A DNA stretch of 5,595 nt from JAAFHS01 sp031396505 (GTDB lineage: Bacteria; Pseudomonadota; Alphaproteobacteria; Rhodobacterales; Rhodobacteraceae), in NCBI GenBank assembly GCA_031396505.1, contig JANNKX010000064.1, forward strand, positions 1 to 5,595, in the 5' to 3' direction. Position 1 is the stretch's first letter, and each line of letters opens with the position of its first letter. A model generated the notes under the pieces. That model saw only the letters and a list, made by a program, of their open reading frames with translations. It was not told the origin of the DNA and ran no database searches. Shown here one piece after another: positions 1-5,576 of the stretch. Position numbers and translations under genes: made by a program.

Positions 1-405
1 GACAGCCTGGCCTATGCGGCCCATGCGGACGGGTTGAAGGGGGCGCTGACGGCGGAGGAGAATCTTGCGTTCTGGGCGGCGATCAACGGGCAGGTGGGGG
101 TGGAGGCGGCGCTGGCGGCGATGGATCTGCGGGCCTTGCGCGACCGGCCCGCGCGGAACCTGTCGGCGGGGCAGAAGCGGCGGCTGGGGCTGGCGCGGCT
201 GCTGGTGACGGGGCGGAAGGTCTGGCTGCTGGACGAGCCGACGATATCGCTGGATGCGGCATCGGTGGCGTTGTTTGGCGCCGTGATCGCAGCGCATCTG
301 GGGATCGGGGGCATTGCGGTGATGGCAAGCCATGTCGATATGGGGATCACGGCGGCGGTGTTGGATCTGGGGGCGTTCAAGGCGCGGCTGGGTGCGCCGC
401 GATGA
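1..405 (+). CDS. ccmA: Heme exporter ATP-binding subunit CcmA (5' end cut off by window)
   Basis: This is the C-terminal 134 residues of the ABC ATPase that, with CcmB, powers release of heme-loaded CcmE from CcmC/CcmD. It acts on the cytoplasmic face of the inner membrane. Frame 1 is open from the first base. Visible elements, numbered from the first codon in the window, are the segment LTAEENLAFW (16-25), the ABC signature LSAGQKRR (54-61), Walker B VWLLDEP (74-80, Asp78 and Glu79), the D-loop SLDA (83-86) and the H-loop His111 in ASH. The signature with GQ before the basic residues is characteristic of CcmA. Walker A and roughly the first 70 residues lie before the window, judging from the usual length near 205. 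Its TGA overlaps the ccmB start as ATGA. Family assignment is firm, and the following ccmBCDG genes support it. Confidence 0.95.
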   Translation, partial: DSLAYAAHADGLKGALTAEENLAFWAAINGQVGVEAALAAMDLRALRDRPARNLSAGQKRRLGLARLLVTGRKVWLLDEPTISLDAASVALFGAVIAAHLGIGGIAVMASHVDMGITAAVLDLGAFKARLGAPR

Positions 406-1055
406 TCGCGTTGTTTCTGCGCGATGTGCGATTGGCGGTGCGGGCGGGCGGCGGATTTGGTCTTGCCTTTGCGTTTTATCTTCTGGTGGCGGTGCTGGTG
501 CCCTTGGGTGTGGGGGCGGATGGGGCGGTGCTGGCACGGATTGCGCCGGGGATTTTGTGGGTGGGGGCATTGTTGTCGTGCCTGCTGACGCTGGACCGGA
601 TTTTCGCGCTGGATTTCGAGGACGGCAGTCTGGATTTGCTGGCGACGGCCCCGATCCCGCTGGAAGGGGTGGTGCTGGCCAAGGCGGCGGCGCATTGGGT
701 GGTGACGGGACTGCCTTTGGCCGTTCTGGCGCCGGGGTTGGGGGTGTTGATGAACCTTGATGCCGGTTACGGCTGGCTTGTCGCGTCCCTGATGATTGGC
801 ACGCCCGCGCTGAGCATGATCGGGGCGTTCGGGGCGGCGTTGACGGTGGGGGTGAAGCGGGGAGGATTGCTGATGTCGCTGCTGGTGCTGCCGCTGTATG
901 TGCCGGTATTGATCTTTGGGGCCGAGGTGGTGAAACGCGGGTCGGCGGGGTTGGACGGGGCGACGCCGCTGATGTTGCTGGCGGGGATCACGGCGGGGGC
1001 GGTGGCATTGCTGCCGTTTGCTGCGGCTGCGGCAATCCGCGTCAACCTGCGGTGA
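402..1055 (+). CDS. ccmB: Heme exporter membrane subunit CcmB
   Basis: This is the integral membrane partner of CcmA in the CcmABCD complex of cytochrome c maturation System I. The 217-residue length is normal for the family (about 220). The protein is strongly hydrophobic with about six predicted membrane spans. The first follows a short N-terminal MIALFLRDVRLA segment. The cytoplasmic motif DFEDGSLD (71-78), the expected CcmA contact region, is present, as is the family-typical LVLPLYVPVLIFG (161-173). The ATG sits in an ATGA overlap with the ccmA stop, which implies translational coupling, and no better start is visible. It ends with TGA 52 bases before the ccmC ATG, the only real gap in the operon. 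Function comes from family knowledge; the membrane topology is estimated by eye. Confidence 0.95.
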   Translation: MIALFLRDVRLAVRAGGGFGLAFAFYLLVAVLVPLGVGADGAVLARIAPGILWVGALLSCLLTLDRIFALDFEDGSLDLLATAPIPLEGVVLAKAAAHWVVTGLPLAVLAPGLGVLMNLDAGYGWLVASLMIGTPALSMIGAFGAALTVGVKRGGLLMSLLVLPLYVPVLIFGAEVVKRGSAGLDGATPLMLLAGITAGAVALLPFAAAAAIRVNLR

Positions 1056-1074
1056 TCAGGCTGCGCTATGTCTT

Positions 1075-1088
1075 GCGCGGGAACGCGC
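1075..1088 (+). other. Short GC hairpin in the ccmB-ccmC gap
   Basis: The arms GCGCG and CGCGC are perfectly complementary around a GGAA loop, which is a GNRA-type tetraloop in RNA. The hairpin lies 19 bases after the ccmB stop and 19 bases before the ccmC ATG. No U tract follows, so it is not a standard intrinsic terminator. It could stabilise or process the transcript, but five-base GC stems arise easily by chance in DNA this rich in GC. Confidence 0.25.
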
Positions 1089-1096
1089 CAGAAATT

Positions 1097-1102
1097 AGGT
1101 GA
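1097..1102 (+). promoter_or_regulatory. Ribosome binding site that decides the ccmC start
   Basis: AGGTGA lies 5 bases before the ATG at 1108, which is good Shine-Dalgarno spacing. An in-frame GTG at 1099 lies inside this motif and has no separate site of its own. The ATG is therefore the better start and gives the N-terminus MSIWEYANPKRF. Unlike the other complete ccm genes here, ccmC does not overlap the gene before it and needs its own site. Confidence 0.65.
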
Positions 1103-1107
1103 GAGAT

Positions 1108-1836
1108 ATGTCGATCTGGGAATACGCCAATCCGAAACGGTTCATGGACACGTCTACGCGCGTGTTGCCTGTGCTTGTGCTGGCGACATTTGCCTGCCTG
1201 CTGGTTGGTGTGATCTGGGGCTTTTTCTTTACACCCGATGATTACCGGCAAGGGGCAACGGTCAGGATCATCTACCTGCATGTGCCTGCCGCGATGATGG
1301 CGATCAATGCCTGGGTGATGATGCTGGTGACGAGCCTGATCTGGCTGGTGCGGCGACATCATGTGAGTGCGCTGGCGGCCAAGGCTGCGGCGCCCGTTGG
1401 GTTGACCTTCACGCTGGTGGCGCTGGTGACGGGCGCATTGTGGGGGCAGCCGATGTGGGGAACGTGGTGGGCCTGGGACCCGCGTCTGACATCCTTCCTG
1501 ATCCTGTTTCTGTTTTATCTTGGGTACATCGCACTTTGGGCGGCGATCGAGGACCGGGACGCGGCGGCGGATCTGACGTCGGTGCTTTGCCTTGTGGGAT
1601 CGGTGTTTGCGGTGCTGTCACGCTATGCGGTGAATTTCTGGAACCAAGGGCTGCATCAGGGGGCATCGCTGAGCCTTGATGCGGAAGAGAACGTGTCGGA
1701 TGTGTTCTGGCAGCCTTTGGTGATGTGCATTGCGGGATTTGTGCTGTTGTTCATCACACTGGTGCTGCTGCGCACGCGCACCGAAATCCGGGCGCGGCGG
1801 CTGGCTGCGCTGCTGATGCGGGAGCGGATGGCGTGA
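1108..1836 (+). CDS. ccmC: Heme transfer protein CcmC
   Basis: CcmC is the inner-membrane heme-handling protein that presents heme to CcmE in the periplasm. With the ATG at 1108 it has 242 residues, a usual length. It carries the tryptophan-rich heme-handling motif WGTWWAWDPRLTS (117-129). His58 (in YLHVP) and His183 (in GLHQGASL) flank this motif and match the two axial heme ligands known in the family (His60 and His184 in E. coli). About six membrane spans are visible, the first at about 20-40. A C-terminal Arg-rich tail, RTRTEIRARR, should be cytoplasmic. The TGA overlaps the GTG of ccmD. An in-frame GTG at 1099 would add three residues, but it falls within the ribosome binding site. All expected key residues are present. 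Confidence 0.97.
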   Translation: MSIWEYANPKRFMDTSTRVLPVLVLATFACLLVGVIWGFFFTPDDYRQGATVRIIYLHVPAAMMAINAWVMMLVTSLIWLVRRHHVSALAAKAAAPVGLTFTLVALVTGALWGQPMWGTWWAWDPRLTSFLILFLFYLGYIALWAAIEDRDAAADLTSVLCLVGSVFAVLSRYAVNFWNQGLHQGASLSLDAEENVSDVFWQPLVMCIAGFVLLFITLVLLRTRTEIRARRLAALLMRERMA

Positions 1837-1988
1837 CGGTCACTTTGGGAAAATATGCGTTGCCCGTGCTGGGGTCCTATGCGGCAACGATTGTGCTGCT
1901 GGGGGTGCTGGTGGCGGTGACGTTGTGGCGGGGGGCGCAAGTGCGGCGGGCGCTGGCGGCGGTTGAGGCGCGGGCTGGCGATGAATAG
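1833..1988 (+). CDS. ccmD: Heme exporter protein CcmD (small membrane protein)
   Basis: This small protein of 51 residues matches the position and shape of CcmD. It has a short N-terminus containing a GKYALPVLGSYAAT stretch, a single membrane span of about residues 12-32 (ATIVLLGVLVAVTLW), then the basic segment RGAQVRRAL and an Ala/Glu-rich cytoplasmic end. CcmD stabilises the CcmABC complex and is needed to release holo-CcmE. The GTG start overlaps the ccmC stop as GTGA, so coupling is likely. The same frame is open further upstream inside ccmC, but that part reads as non-membrane sequence and should not be included. The gene is easily missed because of its size and its GTG start. R. capsulatus has a similar small reading frame at the same place. 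Confidence 0.9.
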   Translation: MTVTLGKYALPVLGSYAATIVLLGVLVAVTLWRGAQVRRALAAVEARAGDE

Positions 1989-2523
1989 GGTGTTGATGAT
2001 CCTGCCGCCGCTGCTGTTTGCGGCACTGGCATTGGCGTTCTGGGTGGGGATGCAGCGCAGCAATCCGAATGATCTGCCATCGACCTTTATCGGCGTGCAG
2101 GCGCCTGCGGTGCTGCCCGAGGGTCTTGCGGAGGTGCCGGGGTTGACCGACGCCGATTTGCGGACGGGCAAGGTGACGCTGGTGAACTTCTGGGCCAGCT
2201 GGTGCCCGCCGTGCCGGGCGGAACACCCGGTGTTGTTGCGGATGCAGGCGGATGGCCTGCGCGTTGCAGGGGTGAATATCAAGGATCAGGCGGATCAGGC
2301 GACGGCCTATCTGGCGGAAGGCGGCAATCCGTTTTTCGGCATGGCCTTCGATCCGCGCGGACGCATGGCGATTGACTGGGGGGTAACGGCCCCGCCGGAG
2401 ACGTTCGTCGTGGCGGGCGACGGAACGGTGTTGTTCCGGTTTCAGGGGCCGCTGGTGGGCAGCGATTATGAACAGCGGTTTCTGCCCGCGCTGCAGGCGG
2501 CTTTGGTGGCATCACAGCCGTAA
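1981..2523 (+). CDS. ccmG: Thiol:disulfide interchange protein CcmG (DsbE/HelX)
   Basis: CcmG is a membrane-anchored periplasmic thioredoxin that keeps the heme-binding cysteines of apocytochrome c reduced. It has 180 residues from the ATG at 1981. An uncleaved N-terminal anchor spans about residues 4-23. The thioredoxin fold contains VNFWASWCPPC (68-78) with active-site Cys75 and Cys78. GVTAPPETF (134-142) corresponds to the family's GVxGAPETF loop and holds the cis-proline, probably Pro139. Between them is the insertion region with VNIKDQ (98-103), typical of the CcmG/DsbE group. The ATG overlaps the end of ccmD by eight bases (ATGAATAG). No strong ribosome binding site is seen, so translation is probably coupled. 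An in-frame upstream ATG at 1963 is less likely because it extends a good anchor with Arg-rich residues inside ccmD. Its 3' end overlaps the convergent GNAT gene by 12 bases. Confidence 0.95.
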   Translation: MNRVLMILPPLLFAALALAFWVGMQRSNPNDLPSTFIGVQAPAVLPEGLAEVPGLTDADLRTGKVTLVNFWASWCPPCRAEHPVLLRMQADGLRVAGVNIKDQADQATAYLAEGGNPFFGMAFDPRGRMAIDWGVTAPPETFVVAGDGTVLFRFQGPLVGSDYEQRFLPALQAALVASQP

Positions 2524-2955
2524 ACGATAGCGGATGTGGCCGTCTGACTTGACATAACTGTCATACAGAGCACGGGCGCGGGTATTGCCTTCATCGGTAT
2601 GCCAATACAGCCGGTGCCAGCCTTTGCTGCGGGCAATCTGCGCCAGATCATCCATCAGCGCACGGCCCAATCCATGGCCACGGGCACCTGCATCAATAAA
2701 TAAATCCTCCAGATAACAATCATCGCCCGCAACCCATGTCGATGGGTGATGCATACGGATGGCGAAGCCCACAGGGCGGGCATCCAGAAGGGCGATGCGG
2801 GCCTTCATCGGGGATGCAGGGTCCATCAGGCGCGCCCATGTGGCGTCCGTCACCTGCGGGCTGAGGGCGACATCGTAAAACCGCAGGTAATCGCGTCACA
2901 GGCCGTGGAACGCATGCCGATGGGTGGGGGTCAGGTCGGTGATTGTGATGGTCAT
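2512..2955 (-). pseudogene. GNAT family N-acetyltransferase interrupted by an in-frame TGA
   Basis: Read from the ATG at 2955 this is a 147-residue GNAT acetyltransferase with a TGA at codon 20 (2896-2898). Before the stop it reads MTITITDLTPTHRHAFHGL and after it RDYLRFYD. Relatives commonly read LWxxYLxFY here, so a TGG Trp codon changed by one base to TGA explains the break. The rest is intact. The acetyl-CoA loop RGHGLG (92-97) follows the strand YLEDLFID (81-88), and WHTDEGNTRARALYDS (118-133) is the usual C-terminal motif. A start after the stop, for example GTG at 2853, would leave 113 residues without the first strand and helix and has no ribosome binding site. Six of the eight complete or terminal reading frames here end in TGA, so recoding to Trp is unlikely. 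It lies 39 bases after the EEP gene. The substrate is unknown. A sequencing error is the main alternative. Confidence 0.72.
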
Positions 2956-2994
2956 GGTGGATGTATCGCGGCTGGGCGGTGCGGTGTCGAGGGG

Positions 2995-4101
2995 TCAGGC
3001 GATATCCACCCAGATCGCGTGATGGTCTGATGCCGCATGGATCTTGCGTTGCAGTTCGGGGTAGGTGGGCCAGCGGGCGGGGCGCGATCCGGGCCATGCG
3101 CCCATGCGGAAAAGACCCGCGCCCGTGATCCGGGCAAACAGGGGCGGGGTCAGCAGGATATAGTCGATCTTGTCGCTGTCATTCCCAAGGCCGTAGGTAC
3201 CGCGCCCGGCAAAGGCCCCGGTATCGAAGGACGGATGATCGGACACATCGCGCAGATCGGTCTGCAACAGGGGTTCCAGCGGGTCAGACCCTGGCGTATC
3301 GTTCAGATCGCCCATCACGGCGATGTTGGCAAAACCTTCGTCGCGCAGACGGGCGACATACCCGGCAACGGCGGTGGCCTGCGTCCGGCGGCGGCGGTTA
3401 TTGTCGGCGGGATTGCCAAAACCCTTGGATTTGAAGTGGTTGACCAGCACCCAGATCACCTCGCCCTGCGGTGTGGTTACGGCAAATTCGGGGCAATCGC
3501 GGCTGAAGATCGGGCCAGCAGGGCCCGCATCGGCGACATGGCTGCGCATCGCGCCAATGTCAAACCCCGGCTTTGTCATCAGGCCGACGTCGATGCCGCG
3601 CATATCGTTGCCATCGATCAGCATGATGTTGGGGTAGGGGGTGCCGTCGACCATCCTCAGGATCTGCTCGCTGAAATGGGTCAGCGCGATGCGATCTTCG
3701 GCCTCGACCACGGCCAGCACATCGGCATTCACGTCGCGGATCACCCGGCCTGTGTTCATCATCGCAGTCTCATTCACCGCGGCGCGGCGCAGCTCGACCC
3801 AGCCGATCCAGTCATCGCGGCCATTTGCCACGATCGCAAGCCCTGTGGCGCGTCGGGCGACCAGCGCACCACGGTTGCGGCGCAGAATGACGAAAGGGCC
3901 GGTGTCACTGGCCGCAAGGCCAAGCGTGGTCAGCAGTTGCACGATGCGGGCCTTGTCGGCGGCGGTATAGGCGGGCTGTTCCAGCAGATTGGTCAGTTCG
4001 GTCACCGCATCGAGGATGGGGCGGCCTTCGTCCCAGTCATCAAGGTTCATCACCGATGCGCGGTTGAACAGGTTTTCGACATTGAAGCTGGCAAGGCGCA
4101 T
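2995..4101 (-). CDS. Endonuclease/exonuclease/phosphatase (EEP) fold hydrolase
   Basis: This 368-residue protein is a metal-dependent phosphodiesterase or nuclease-type hydrolase. All the EEP superfamily motifs appear in order: FNVENLF with Asn7, ADVLAVVEAED with Glu133, VNHFKSK with His222, GDLND with Asp265 and Asn267, DKIDYIL with Asp313, and ASDHHAIW with Ser358, Asp359 and His360. A full catalytic set implies an active enzyme. No signal peptide or membrane span is seen, so it is probably cytoplasmic. About 100 residues (14-115) separate the first two motifs, far more than in compact EEP enzymes such as ExoIII. This stretch contains RDDWIGWVEL (95-104), and I believe a bacterial subgroup of EEP proteins shares it. 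The ATG at 4101 has a GGAGG 5 bases upstream. The substrate cannot be told from sequence. Its neighbours, a permease and a broken acetyltransferase, give no clear hint. Confidence 0.88.
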   Translation of the reverse strand: MRLASFNVENLFNRASVMNLDDWDEGRPILDAVTELTNLLEQPAYTAADKARIVQLLTTLGLAASDTGPFVILRRNRGALVARRATGLAIVANGRDDWIGWVELRRAAVNETAMMNTGRVIRDVNADVLAVVEAEDRIALTHFSEQILRMVDGTPYPNIMLIDGNDMRGIDVGLMTKPGFDIGAMRSHVADAGPAGPIFSRDCPEFAVTTPQGEVIWVLVNHFKSKGFGNPADNNRRRRTQATAVAGYVARLRDEGFANIAVMGDLNDTPGSDPLEPLLQTDLRDVSDHPSFDTGAFAGRGTYGLGNDSDKIDYILLTPPLFARITGAGLFRMGAWPGSRPARWPTYPELQRKIHAASDHHAIWVDIA

Positions 4102-4106
4102 CAGGG

Positions 4107-4111
4107 CCTCC
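4107..4111 (-). promoter_or_regulatory. Strong ribosome binding site of the EEP gene
   Basis: On the minus strand GGAGG is separated from the ATG at 4101 by the 5 bases CCCTG. This is the best Shine-Dalgarno match in the window and it fixes the start that yields MRLASFNVENLF, the expected N-terminus for the fold. Confidence 0.8.
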
Positions 4112-4119
4112 GTGCGAAT

Positions 4120-4144
4120 GCCTGCCTAGCATAGCATGGCGGGC
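4120..4144. other. Weak inverted repeat between the MFS and EEP genes
   Basis: GCCTGCC and GGCGGGC flank an 11-base loop that contains the short direct repeat TAGCATAGCAT. In plus-strand RNA the arms pair with one G-U wobble. In minus-strand RNA, the direction of both flanking genes, the same position is a C-A mismatch. No U tract follows. It could slow or process a MFS-EEP transcript, but it is weak. The 74-base spacer 4102-4175 otherwise shows only the EEP ribosome binding site and no convincing promoter. Confidence 0.2.
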
Positions 4145-4175
4145 CACAACCTGTGCGTGAAATTCCTGTGACGTG

Positions 4176-5396
4176 TCAGGCGACCCGACGACGCTGTGCG
4201 CCAAGCCAGATCAGCGCGCCGCCAGCCAGCACAAGGAACGGGGCCATGGCAAGGGTGACGGCATTCCAGCCCTCGACCACGCTGCCACCGGAACAGTTCA
4301 TCAACCCGCCCGATGACAGCGACGCAAGGGTGACGCCACCGAACACGATCAGATCGTTCAGGCCCTGCATGCGGCCACGCTCGGCGGGCGTGTGGCTTGC
4401 GGTCAGCATGGCGGTGGCACCGATAAAGCCAAAGTTCCAGCCGAGCCCCAGCAAGATCAGTGCGCCGAAGAAGTTGAACAGCTCCACCCCGGCAAATGCC
4501 ACGGCCCCCGCGCCAAACAGAATGGCAAGGCCCGTGCCGACAATGCGTTCGGCCCCAAAGCGCGCAATCAGATGCCCGGTAAAAAAGCTGGGCGCATACA
4601 TCGCAAGGACGTGGAACATCACCACATCGGCGGCGTTGCCCTTGGTAAAGCCGCAACCGACCACGGCGATCGGCGATGAGGTCATCATCAGGTTCATCAG
4701 GGCATAGCTGACGGTAGCGCAGATCACCGCCACCAGAATGCGCGGGTTGGCCAGCAGTTGCATCCGGCTGCGCCCCAGTGCTGCACCGGGCACGGGTGGC
4801 GCGGGGCGTGGCGCCTGCAGGAAGGCAAACAGAAAGATACCCACGCCGTTCAGGGCGACCACGGCCAGATAGGTGCCCAGATAGGGGATCACCATCGCAT
4901 CAGCCGTCAGTTTCACCAGTTGCGGACCAACCACGGCGGACAAAAGACCGCCCGCCATCACATAAGAAATTGCTTTTGGCCGGAATGCATCTGACGCCGC
5001 ATCGGTGGCCGCAAAGCGGAAAAACCCTTGGGCCGACATATAGGTGCCGGTAAACAGCGCGCCGATCACAAAGATCAGAAACGAGGTGGAATACAGCCCA
5101 TAGGCGCTGATCACAGCCCCCAGTGCCCCCCCGAGCGTGCCCAGAACAAAGCCCGCGCGCCGCCCATAGCGGGTCATGAATGCAGACAATGGTGTGGCCG
5201 CCAGCATCGACCCCAACACCATCGCAGTAATCGGCAAGGTGGCCCAGCACGGGTTGGGCGACAGCGACGTACCCGCAAGCCCCGCCACCGTAAACATCAT
5301 CGGCAGTTGCGCGCCGATAATTGCCTGTGCCGCCACGAGGACACCCACGTTGCGCATGGCGATACGGTCATTTGTGACGGGGGATACGGTGCTCAT
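4176..5396 (-). CDS. Major facilitator superfamily (MFS) transporter
   Basis: This 406-residue inner-membrane permease has about 12 predicted spans. Length and layout fit MFS secondary transporters. A motif A-like loop, PLSAFMTRYGRRAGFVLG (69-86), sits between helices 2 and 3. A weaker second-half counterpart, GHLIARFGAERIVGTG (274-289), marks the internal duplication. A hydrophilic central loop lies at about 195-215 (QAPRPAPPVPGAALGRSR). GLGWNFGFIGATAML (317-331) and ERGRMQGLND (339-348) are further landmarks that I associate with a group of uncharacterised alphaproteobacterial MFS proteins. The substrate cannot be assigned; drug efflux or small-metabolite transport are both possible. The ATG at 5396 has no clear ribosome binding site. 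Met14 is an alternative start and keeps all the membrane spans. It is 74 bases upstream of the EEP gene and may be cotranscribed with it. The long palindrome upstream suggests control by a dimeric regulator. Confidence 0.9.
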   Translation of the reverse strand: MSTVSPVTNDRIAMRNVGVLVAAQAIIGAQLPMMFTVAGLAGTSLSPNPCWATLPITAMVLGSMLAATPLSAFMTRYGRRAGFVLGTLGGALGAVISAYGLYSTSFLIFVIGALFTGTYMSAQGFFRFAATDAASDAFRPKAISYVMAGGLLSAVVGPQLVKLTADAMVIPYLGTYLAVVALNGVGIFLFAFLQAPRPAPPVPGAALGRSRMQLLANPRILVAVICATVSYALMNLMMTSSPIAVVGCGFTKGNAADVVMFHVLAMYAPSFFTGHLIARFGAERIVGTGLAILFGAGAVAFAGVELFNFFGALILLGLGWNFGFIGATAMLTASHTPAERGRMQGLNDLIVFGGVTLASLSSGGLMNCSGGSVVEGWNAVTLAMAPFLVLAGGALIWLGAQRRRVA

Positions 5397-5455
5397 GGCA
5401 CAGGGTTAGGGCGGCAGATGTGCGGCGACAAGGGTGAAACCTGTGACCGGAACAA

Positions 5456-5485
5456 TTTATAGCGTATCGCCTTTGATCAGGTTCA
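5456..5485 (-). promoter_or_regulatory. Candidate promoter of the MFS gene
   Basis: On the minus strand TATAAA (5461-5456) matches a -10 consensus at five of six bases. At an 18-base spacing TGAACC (5485-5480) is only a poor -35 (three of six). The stretch CTATAAATTG is the most AT-rich segment near the gene. Transcription from here would give a leader of about 50 bases before the ATG at 5396. The -35 position falls within the loop of the palindrome at 5462-5505, so a protein bound there would block RNA polymerase. This is a prediction by eye. Confidence 0.35.
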
Positions 5486-5505
5486 CTTGATCAAAGGCGA
5501 TCCGC
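5462..5505. repeat. Long near-perfect palindrome upstream of the MFS gene
   Basis: ATCGCCTTTGATCA (5466-5479) and TGATCAAAGGCGAT (5488-5501) are exact reverse complements around the 8-base loop GGTTCACT. After one mismatched pair (5465/5502) the stem continues for three more pairs, GCG (5462-5464) with CGC (5503-5505), giving 17 pairs of 18. It could be an operator for a dimeric regulator, an RNA hairpin, or one copy of a dispersed palindromic repeat. No run of T follows on either strand, so it is not a canonical intrinsic terminator. The palindrome itself is certain; its role is not. Confidence 0.85.
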
Positions 5506-5531
5506 AACATGACCAGCGGCTTGCTTTTCTT

Positions 5532-5566
5532 GGATCACCTCACTTTGATCGGATTGAAGGTGATCC
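5532..5566. repeat. Second GATC palindrome near the window edge
   Basis: GGATCACCT (5532-5540) and AGGTGATCC (5558-5566) are exact reverse complements. Letting one A bulge (5558) extends the stem to 11 pairs, GGATCACCTCA with TGA plus GGTGATCC, around a 12-base loop. The loop contains TTTGATC, the same word as in the left arm of the first palindrome. The ends GGCGATCCG (5496-5504) and GGTGATCCG (5559-5567) also match at eight of nine bases, so the two palindromes look like diverged copies of one unit. No T run follows. Confidence 0.75.
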
Positions 5567-5576
5567 GTTCTAGGGG

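Larger units (their letters stand above)
5397..5576. other. Intergenic region upstream of the MFS gene
   Basis: This 180-base stretch has no supported gene. Next to the MFS start, 5397-5455 shows nothing recognisable, and no ribosome binding site stands before the ATG. The remainder holds the candidate -10 element and the two palindromes described separately. Within 5475-5565 there are six GATC tetramers, at 5475, 5489, 5499, 5533, 5547 and 5562. The region is noticeably richer in AT than the flanking genes. No tRNA or known RNA gene was recognised. Confidence 0.6.

Noticed and set aside
12..695. A 227-codon open frame on the minus strand opposite ccmA/ccmB
   Set aside because: The translation is Arg/Gln/Pro-rich low-complexity sequence and crosses two well-supported ccm genes, so it is a shadow frame.
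1725..1832. N-terminal extension of ccmD into ccmC
   Set aside because: The frame is open, but this part is only an out-of-frame reading of ccmC. The GTG at 1833 gives a normal 51-residue CcmD and a coupled GTGA junction.
1656..2282. A 208-codon open frame on the minus strand opposite ccmC-ccmD-ccmG
   Set aside because: It has no domain and spans three genes with clear motifs, including the CcmG CPPC site.
2896..2898. TGA in the GNAT gene read as selenocysteine or Trp
   Set aside because: TGA is a normal stop for most genes in this window. Relatives are expected to have Trp rather than Cys at this position, and no selenocysteine insertion hairpin was recognised after the codon.
3037..4134. 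A 365-codon open frame on the plus strand opposite the EEP gene
   Set aside because: The opposite strand carries every EEP catalytic motif in order and has a GGAGG site before its ATG. The plus-strand frame shows no recognisable domain, and its length is explained by stop-poor reverse frames in GC-rich coding DNA.
5473..5495. FNR/FixK-type box (TTGAT-N4-ATCAA) in the upstream palindrome
   Set aside because: TTGAT and ATCAA halves are present, but the spacing is wrong: the outer pair is too far apart and the TTGATCAA in the right arm has overlapping halves. TTGATCAGGTTCAC matches only partly.
5462..5566. Intrinsic terminators or a CRISPR array
   Set aside because: Neither palindrome is followed by a run of T on either strand. 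There are only two diverged units and no regular repeat-spacer pattern.
5462..5566. Replication origin suggested by the GATC cluster
   Set aside because: No DnaA-box consensus was recognised. GATC enrichment is a feature of enterobacterial origins and would not be expected of an alphaproteobacterium.
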